Shown here: positions 57,480-64,000 of the stretch, one piece after another
How positions within the stretch are numbered: position 1 is the stretch's first letter
Layout of the letters: each line of letters starts with the position of its first letter
Source: Siphonodentalium dalli
Taxonomy: Eukaryota > Mollusca > Scaphopoda > Gadilida > Siphonodentaliidae
Reading direction: 5' to 3'
Assembly: GCA_032622095.1 (NCBI GenBank)
Contig: CP136065.1
Coordinates: 93,193,343 to 93,257,342 of the forward strand
DNA length: 64,000 nt
Notes under the pieces: generated by a model
Databases searched by the model: none
What the model saw: the letters and a program-made list of their open reading frames with translations, nothing else
What the model was told of the DNA's origin: nothing
Translations under genes and position numbers: made by a program

Positions 57480-57600
57480 CATTTACACCTCAGCAGAATG
57501 AGGTTCCCAGAGGGTGAATTTGGTGATGCTAGCCCGCTATGTGGGGTAGCATCACTAAATTCACCCTCTGGGAACCTCATGCTGCAAATGACAGAAACAC
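57480..57600. repeat. Foldback MITE family B
   Basis: 'gaggttcccagagggtgaat' and 'attcaccctctgggaacctc' arms around 'ggtgatgctagcccgctatg'. The flanks 'gccttgaaatagggtc' and 'acactatttcaaggc' extend the inverted repeat beyond the core. Confidence 0.82.
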
Positions 57601-59203
57601 TATTTCAAGGCCTGATCATCAAGCTCATGAAAAAAAAAGTGGTAGAATCAACGAAACTGTAAGCTTGTGTTTAGTGTAAACTAATTTTAACGGATTGACT
57701 ACTAAGTACTAGTTTGGTAAAATCAGATTTGTTTCAACGAATATTATACATGGAACAACAATAAATAATAAAAACAGTACATAACAAATCACTTGAATCT
57801 AATGGAATGGCCAACGATGTCCAGAAAATCCACCATGCTCTCCTTCCCGCTGTTGAAGTCAACACAGCTTGTGTAGCTTGTTTTTGAGCGCTCTTTGATG
57901 GTGGTTCACCTAGTCTTAGTCGCTCGATATCGATCAGTCCTGACTAAGTTACCATATTAATTACACGGCATGTAAGAATTAATATTCTAAAATGTTCTTT
58001 GCAAAATTTTAAATATCAAATTAAACGCTGTTTATATATTAACTTTTATTTCTAAGAGATCTCGACCCTGTTATTATCTTTGATTTTAAGAGAGCCTGTT
58101 AACCTGAACATGTACATCCGCGACTCAAATTACTTATTTTACTATATATTATCGATATTAGATTTATAGAAATTGATGGACAGTACCCGTTTAAACACGA
58201 TCACATTACACTTTTCATAACGTAAAATACTGTTATATATTATTTATTTACTTATTACCATATTATTGACTATTAACTACATATATAAGACAAATCTTAT
58301 ATCAAGATAAATTGTTTTCTTTGCAAAATTATAAATACAAAATCAAACGCTCTTTATAGCATTAACATGTCTATAATTCATACTTTGATAACAATAGTCA
58401 CAATGTTCAATGACATTGTTTTTCCAAAGTTGATGTCACAAGGGATCGTCCAAACAGGCTTTCATGTTTGTCAAAACGCGCTCTCATGTTTGTCAAAACA
58501 TAATATCTACGGAGTTGACATCGCTTGAGTAGAGAGAGAGATTATTTATTCCTCCATAACCATGCAGGCTTTACTGACCAGTCAACACATTCTTTGATAT
58601 CCGCGATAAAGAATTCAGCATAAAGCATTTTATGAGCAGGTCCGGTGGGTAAATATCTGGGTGGGGAAATAATTAGTATACATATAAAAACTATCATCGA
58701 TCAAAATATTATTTCCGAAAACAAACCAATAAAGAGACGATTCACAGTGCCAGCTAAGTCAATTTACGACCTGACAATACACAGACAACAGCTTAATGCA
58801 TGCAAACATCCGATGGCGACCACTGTATACGGTGCATTGGTGTACTGGGGATTAACAGTAGTTACATAATACACTAGACTGTACACATAATTAGTACACC
58901 GGCAGTGTATTGATTATGTGTACAGTCTAGTATATTGGTCATGTGTACACATACTAATAATAATACTACTGACTCACTGTACCGTGTGACCACACTCCCT
59001 GGTCAAGTTGTCTTGCTAATATGCTTTGACTTTTTACTTAATTAATTTGGCCGGTATATTGGTAGTGCTAAATAAGCTTTTTCCAAAAAACTGGGGTTCG
59101 TGGTGGGGTCTGAATTCGGTGCTATGCAGCGCGAGATGACGGCGTAATTAGGGTTGTAAATCAGTACATGTGGTCTTATATGAACATAGCATAATGTTGT
59201 CAA
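57601..59203. other. Intron DNA, no gene
   Basis: AT-rich. A decayed family D end lies at 58185-58200. A short inverted pair 'actagactgtacacataa'/'ttatgtgtacagtctagt' lies at 58870-58933. 59040-59120 and 59545-59585 share 'agctttttccaaaaa-c', 'ggtggggtctgaattc' and 'gtgctat', a direct repeat. Confidence 0.4.
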
Positions 59204-59336
59204 GAAATATCAGCCCTCTTAATTCAGATTGTTTTGCTTCGGCAATCCACTACGGCAATAGTATGCCGTGGCCCAGTTTGCTTCAGCAAATTGCTTCGAC
59301 AATGCTGATTGCCGTAGCCAATTATGAAGGCTGGAA
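59204..59336. repeat. Foldback MITE, 'ccgtagccaattatga' family
   Basis: 'atatcagccctcttaattca', 'tgcttcggcaatccactacg' and 'gattgccgtagccaattatg' match the complete copy at 47998-48130. Confidence 0.65.
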
Positions 59337-59849
59337 ATATATACATGTATATGACTATAGGGTCATACATCCATGTCTGATAAGAGAGGGGGCACCAAGC
59401 CCGTGGAACCCAATTCAACATGTAACAGCCCATCCCTGTAGGAATATGATCAATGCTGATGTCTAGCCTTCATGTAGTGGGCCCATGATAACATCTCAGT
59501 TAATTTACATGCACGCAACTCAGTGATAGGTTTTCTCACAGTGAAGCTTTTTCCAAAAACAGGGGTGGCGGGGTCTGAATTCAGTGCTATCACTTGAAAC
59601 GCTGGGATATTTCCACGCTGTAGGCAGAACCTTGAATAGTCTTTTATGTATCTAGAGGGACTATTGGGAAATATAAACAGACGACGACTGACAGAGAAAC
59701 AGAAATGTGCAGGAGTCCATTAATTAGAGCATTACTGTATTTATTGGATGGAAATGTTCAGATAACAAGTTTTAAAAAACGGCATTTGGCCGCTTGTTGG
59801 GCTTATTACCTGAACATTTCCTAAGAGAACTACCTGTTAATCGATAATT

Positions 59850-60256
59850 TAGTAAAGAATTGAAGCCAGATGTCATATTCTTGCACGCAGGTGGAAACGA
59901 TATATCGGTGACATCGAAGACACGAGATATCATCGACGCCATCCTCGCCATAGTGAAAAAAATCAATGCAATTGGGACCAGGGTTCTTGTGGGCAAGTTG
60001 CTCTTATCGGATTCCGGATGACACCAAATCCCCAGGCTTGACCTTGAAAGAATTCCTGCGACAAAGGACCGCCATCAACCAGAAACTCAAGAAAGCGCTA
60101 AAGCAAGATTACATTGTGTTCGAAAACATCTGGTTTCCAAGAGACTATATAAATAGCACCAAGGATAAAGTACATCTGTCAGTATCAAGTGAATCCGGCA
60201 TGTGTGGCATCCAGAAGTATTTTCACACCATAAGAAACGCCTTGCGAAGACACTGA
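59850..60256 (+). pseudogene. SGNH-hydrolase-like fragment, frameshifted
   Basis: The first frame (59852-60019) reads 'LKPDVIFLHAGGNDISV', with the block III GGND motif, and 'DAILAIVKKINAIGTRVLVG', then stops. The second frame (from about 60000) continues 'TLKEFLRQRTAINQKLKKAL' and 'KDKVHLSVSSESGMCGIQKY', with the block V D-x-x-H motif followed by G-x(4)-Y, and ends at 60254-60256. A single shift near 60000 joins the two halves. The N-terminal block I (serine nucleophile) is not visible upstream. It may derive from a retrotransposon hydrolase ORF (Ngaro SGNH, or the esterase ORF1 of CR1/L2 elements) or from a host-derived copy. The sequence differs strongly from the intact SGNH ORF at 38202-38849. 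Confidence 0.62.
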
Positions 60257-61171
60257 TTCAGTGAAATTGAACATTACTCTTATTATAATTAGTAATATAA
60301 TGTGTTTTGTTTTTTAAATTATAATAAAGTTGTTCTGATCGAGCTGCGCGCGAATTAACTTAAATGACTACAGGACTTGGTGGTGGGTACCAAAATTCAT
60401 AATAAGCATCAAAACTATAGTGTCATTTAAGTTAATTTGTTAAAGTGTATGTGTGTTTTGTTTACATAATGCAGGGTTAAATCTGCGATATCTCGTGACT
60501 GCATGGGGAACTTTTAACAATGCACTCACCATCGGCTGATGTTATGAGCGTAGTGCCCCTTTTCTGATTCATGCGGTGTCATCGTGGTCTAGCCATATCA
60601 TGAGAAAAACAAAGCTTAATACAACTTTTAAAGAGTGTATATCCAATTTACATTTGTTTTATATAAAGAGCGTTTACTACGTGTGGTTTTGATTATTTTA
60701 TTTTAAATACATTGGAAATTAATTCCGGATGGGCCTATAATGGTGTTTCGATTTATGGGAGCAGCAAGTAATTTTTGCGGGGGAATAATATTTGTTAAAT
60801 TTCCCTTTTATCCGTTCAAATGACACACATTCTTGTTCGGATAACATGACATGATATTTCTAATAACCAAAGGCCACATTCATCCAACATTATTCCTGAT
60901 ATTGCTAATTGAGTACGCATAACATGTGGCAGCCAGCGTGATTAAATAGTGAAGGCGATGTATTGCGTACGTTATCAATTAACCAATGGAAAAAATGTAA
61001 TTGTATGTGGGCGGGGCTTCGATCGCGATGTGTAATTCATTTTTATAAATGCAATCAGATACAGTCAAAATACCATAAGAAGATAAGACATGTTTGCTCG
61101 TATACATGTATCGGTAGGTTGCCATTCTATGTGTGTTTATATATACCAGTCTGTCAACTGAACACGGTAAC
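60257..61171. other. Intron DNA, no gene
   Basis: A short inverted pair 'gaattaacttaaatgactac' (60353) and 'gtcatttaagttaatttg' (60421) flanks a 70-bp unit just downstream of the SGNH fragment. Otherwise featureless. Confidence 0.35.
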
Positions 61172-62360
61172 CTGCTCCTTGTACATCCATCTTTTAGATT
61201 TTATGTTTAATTTTAAATTAAATTTGAATAAATTAAAAAAAAAAAAAACGAGATATCCTTTAAATATTTGTTCAATAATATCACCTGGTGATAACAGTGT
61301 CGACACTCCATACGTGAGCACACTCAATTCGATCAGATTGATGAATTCTTAGTGTAAAACACAGAACATTCACATGAGGTCTACCCGGGGGTTTCAAACC
61401 GCACTTACGTTTTGCTGTGTTTATCGGTAGAATAAAAGCGCACATGACGCTGGTTCGAATCGCTATGTAATGGTGATACACCCCACGACATATATATGTC
61501 GACAACCCGCCGTTTGTTCGTTTTGGACAAACGTGACACTTGTCCGAAAATATGACGTAAAACTCAAACCGCACTTAAGATTTGCTCTGTTTTTCAGTAG
61601 AATTGAAGCGCAAATGACGCCGGTTCGATTGCATTTGCCATGGTGATATACCCCACGACATATACATGTCGACAGAACTCGCAATCCACACATGTGAGGA
61701 GCGTAGTTCTTGTCCGCAACTAAGGTGGTTTTCGAACCATACTCACGATTCTGTTGCAAACTATATTGGGCTGAATATCTCCAAATTCACGTCCTTAGCA
61801 ATATATAAACGGTAATCGTGTTATCCCACCCTGTATAAACGAGCGAAGGTAACCTGCTCCTTGTACATCCATCTTTTCGATTTTATGTTTAATTTAAAAT
61901 TAAATTTGAATAAATTTAAAATAAAAAAATAAAACGAGTTATCCTTTAAATATTTTTTCAATAATATCACCTGGTGATAACAGTGTCGAAACTCCATACA
62001 TGAGCACACTCAATTCGATCAGATTGATGAATTCTTAGTGTAAAACACAGAACACTGATTCAGGCCGAAAGTCTGTCGATGAATCCGGAGGTTTTAAATC
62101 GCACCTAGGATGATTTGCTGAGTTTTTTCAGTTGACATGAAGACCAAAATGACGCCATTTCGAATGCCGTTGTCAGAGTGATGTACCCCAGGACCTATAC
62201 ATGTCGACAGAACACGCCAGCGGCTAATGTAGGAGCGCTGTTCTCGTTAAAATGATGGCGTAAAACATATTGTAGAATGTTTTTACTGACAAAAAATCTG
62301 AATGTTTAAACCAACGCGGCACCTAGGAATTGTACCGTTTCTCCGTGTTGGTGGAATATG
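61172..62360. repeat. Degenerate compound tandem array
   Basis: A 200-bp unit occurs at 61172-61369 and 61850-62052 ('cctgctccttgtacatccat', 'atcacctggtgataacagtg', 'ttcgatcagattgatgaatt'). Between and after lie units of about 175 bp with 'aaaccgcactta', 'agcgcaaatgacgccggttc' and 'ccccacgacatatacatgtc' at about 61395, 61568, 62090 and, weakly, 62310. Frames on the minus strand here (61281-61574 and 61463-61759) repeat the same peptides and are not genes. Confidence 0.75.
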
Positions 62361-63239
62361 AATAGCCCAAAGACATCATATACATATAGATTATGCCTGT
62401 CCTCCGGTTCATTGCACGGACCGCACATAATCACCTAATAAAGGTATGTTACCTGCAATATAAATATTTTCCGCCATACTCAAGGCTTATCATCCTTTAT
62501 GTATGTTTCTAAAATGAGAATAATCGGCTTTATTTAATTAATTTACATTTTTTAAATTCTTACTACAACCATGTTAAAAGAAATTCAGAAACATGTTTAA
62601 TGTGGCAATGTATGCTTACATTTGGTAAATAGGTTCAAATAGCACGTTAATACATCCTTGTGATACACTAATTAGTGATGTAACACACATCACACATCAC
62701 ACATCAGCCGATAATTACTCGGGGGTATCAAACCGCACTGCCGTGTACAATTAGCTGGTTTGGACTGGGCCTGCTTTGCAGAGGCGCCGTCCGCGTCATG
62801 TTAAATGCCAAAATGTGGTCAAATTCTAAGTTGAAAAAGGGCCGTAACTCATGTAAAAATAACTGGACGGAACCCATATTCGAACTTGGTCTGTATCTTT
62901 AGCTGGGAAATACACATACCAACTTTGGTTCAGATCAAAACCAAACTGGAGTCGAATAAAAGGTCGGTAGACCTCATGTCCGCCTCTAAGTGTCGGCTTG
63001 ATACGACCGTTGTTTGCGCATAAAAACCTGTTTTTAGTGCTAGTAAACCTACATACCAAATTTAATTTCATTCAGTACACATTTACTAAAGTTATCATCC
63101 GGAAACCTCAAATTGGCAAAAATTCTAAGTAAAAAAGGGACATAACTCTGGTGAAAATTGGCGGGCGGAATATTCGAAAAACAATTCACAAATTTTCAGA
63201 ATGTTAGGGGAATCATAACTTTAATTGGTCAGGACTTAC
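62361..63239. other. Intron DNA with 'gggccataactctggtg' dispersed repeat
   Basis: 62820-63160 contains 'aaaaagggccgtaactcatg', 'cccatattcgaacttgg', 'ctagtaaacctacataccaa' and 'actaaagttatcatcc', shared with 31030-31160. 62361-62819 shows nothing beyond a short 'cacacatcacacatca' simple repeat at 62683-62705. Confidence 0.5.
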
Positions 63240-63413
63240 CCGATCCACATTGTCCCTCACAAGCTCTGGTCTGTGCAGACTCTCCGCTGCACTCTAAACC
63301 ATTGTTTCTTGGTATAGGAGAGTTACAGATCCTTTGTCTCCTTTTAACACTGACCTCCTCACAGTTAGCATTACATTCCCCAAACCTACTCCATATGCTC
63401 CAACTACCATCAA
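63240..63413 (-). CDS. Exon 1 in window: TSP1 repeat
   Basis: This 174-bp exon is phase 1 at both ends, with an acceptor CAG and a donor GTAAGTCC on the minus strand. It encodes one complete thrombospondin type-1 repeat: opening DGSWSIWSRFGEC, a C-x3-C pair, a basic RRQRIC stretch, a P-x-P-x-N-N-G turn and a closing CEGQC. The WSIW tract fits the tryptophan C-mannosylation motif of TSP1 domains. Symmetric 1-1 exons are the usual unit for duplicating TSP1 modules. Upstream exons must exist, because the exon starts within a codon. Confidence 0.88.
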
Positions 63414-63470
63414 CTGGGAAATAAAAATATTCACATTGGTGGAATTAAACAGCCATATCATGTTCCTTAA

Positions 63471-63727
63471 CCTTTTGATGACAGGAGCTATGCTGTTGCA
63501 GCATTAAAGAACATGTGCCAGTGCATTTTCTTATATATGCGAGACTCCCATAGGGAACCTTGCATATATAAGAGAATGCACTGGCTTTAGTGGCTTACAA
63601 GGTCATGGTAAATATTGTTAGACCAATGTATTCTCTTATATATGTGAGGCTCCCTACTCACATATATAAGAGAATACATTGGCACAGGGTTTTCGAAAAA
63701 ATTCAGAAAGTTCCAGTCATGGAAGGG
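63471..63727. mobile_element. TTAA-flanked foldback MITE, family A
   Basis: TTAA at 63467-63470 and 63728-63731. The ends are CCTTTTGATGACAGGAGC and 'ttccagtcatggaaggg'. It has two interior hairpins, 'gcattttcttatatatgcga'/'tgcatatataagagaatgca' and 'gtattctcttatatatgtga'/'tcacatatataagagaatac'. Confidence 0.75.
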
Positions 63728-63732
63728 TTAAA

Positions 63733-64000
63733 GGTACTCAATCCGATCAGAGAGTCCCCATATCATCAAGATACAACAACAACAACAACATTTCTTTAAA
63801 ATAACCTTTAGTTATAAGAATCGATTAATTGCAACAAAATAATGCTAACCACTGTCAACTACGGTATCAAATTTCCCCAAAAACATGTTAATTATCAGCA
63901 TTTTGTTCAACGAAATATGACCTATTATCATAAACAATTGAAATAACAAACTTCAAAAATCGATATCTGATCATTTTGAGCTTTGATGGGTAGGTTCCTT
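63733..64000 (+). repeat. Dispersed repeat, copy 2 (cut by window end)
   Basis: Matches 1448-1730 in order ('gtccccatatcatca', 'aaaataatgctaaccac', 'aaatcgatatctgatca', 'gagctt-tgatg'). It contains a (caa)n tract at 63774-63790 not present in copy 1. Confidence 0.6.

Larger units (their letters stand above)
522..63413 (-). other. Gene span: multi-TSP1 / laminin-G extracellular protein, 15 exons seen, open at both ends
   Basis: Fifteen minus-strand exons, listed separately, form one gene. Each is bounded by an AG acceptor and a GT donor, and every junction is phase-compatible (1-1, then 1-0, 0-1 and so on). The joined frame is open for about 810 codons. Order from the N-terminal side: TSP1, two linker exons, three TSP1, a short linker, four TSP1, then laminin-G-like segments over four exons. 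TSP1 and LamG modules are typical of extracellular matrix and adhesion proteins. No signal peptide, membrane segment, promoter or poly(A) site lies in the window. I do not recognise a named vertebrate orthologue. Hemicentins and SCO-spondin share TSP1 runs but not this TSP1-to-LamG order. Introns range from 310 bp (46469-46778) to about 8.9 kb and hold all the transposons. Confidence 0.85.

Noticed and set aside
61440-61480. tRNA-like B box 'ggttcgaatc' at 61451
   Set aside because: No matching A box or cloverleaf arms could be drawn at normal spacing; the motif is part of the repeated unit.

Overview
The window is a stretch of animal nuclear DNA, AT-rich and crowded with repeats. It looks most like a marine invertebrate. 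The reasons are a split extracellular-protein gene with phase-1 modular exons, Ngaro/DIRS tyrosine-recombinase retrotransposons, pogo/Tigger, hAT, Mutator-like and TTAA-flanked elements, and interspersed elements with about 160-bp internal tandem repeats like the pearl/Helentron-associated elements of bivalves. The species cannot be fixed from the sequence alone.

One host gene spans nearly the whole window on the minus strand. I can place 15 exons (63413 down to 522). Each has an AG acceptor and a GT donor, and all 14 internal junctions agree in reading phase. They encode about 810 residues of a secreted or cell-surface protein: eight thrombospondin type-1 (TSP1) repeats, three short linker exons, then laminin-G-like segments. 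The gene runs off both ends of the window, so neither the signal peptide nor the C-terminus is seen. Everything else lies in its introns.

Intron contents, in window order: a pearl-like element with an 18-copy array of about 160 bp and a higher-order duplication (6.5-9.7 kb); small hAT elements (9.7-10.8 and 16.9-18.8 kb); a TTAA-flanked element (24.3-24.9 kb); a broken DIRS-type gag (26.2-28.06 kb) next to a BED-finger element (28.06-29.1 kb); a 5'-truncated L1/Tx1-like LINE with a 13-bp target duplication (31.8-35.5 kb); a three-level nest, pogo/Tigger > hAT > Ngaro-like retrotransposon (36.7-43.8 kb); a 96-bp minisatellite inside a dispersed element (49.3-50.7 kb); a four-level nest ending in a Mutator-like element with 68-bp perfect inverted repeats (51.3-55.3 kb); a frameshifted SGNH-hydrolase-like pseudogene (59.8-60.3 kb); and a degenerate tandem array (61.2-62.4 kb).

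The most notable unit is the Ngaro-like element. It has identical 163-bp A repeats, near-identical 146-bp B repeats in the A1-body-B1-A2-B2 order, an intact SGNH hydrolase ORF and an intact tyrosine recombinase, but no recognisable reverse transcriptase. Assignments rest on reading motifs, splice sites and repeat boundaries by eye; no database search was possible.
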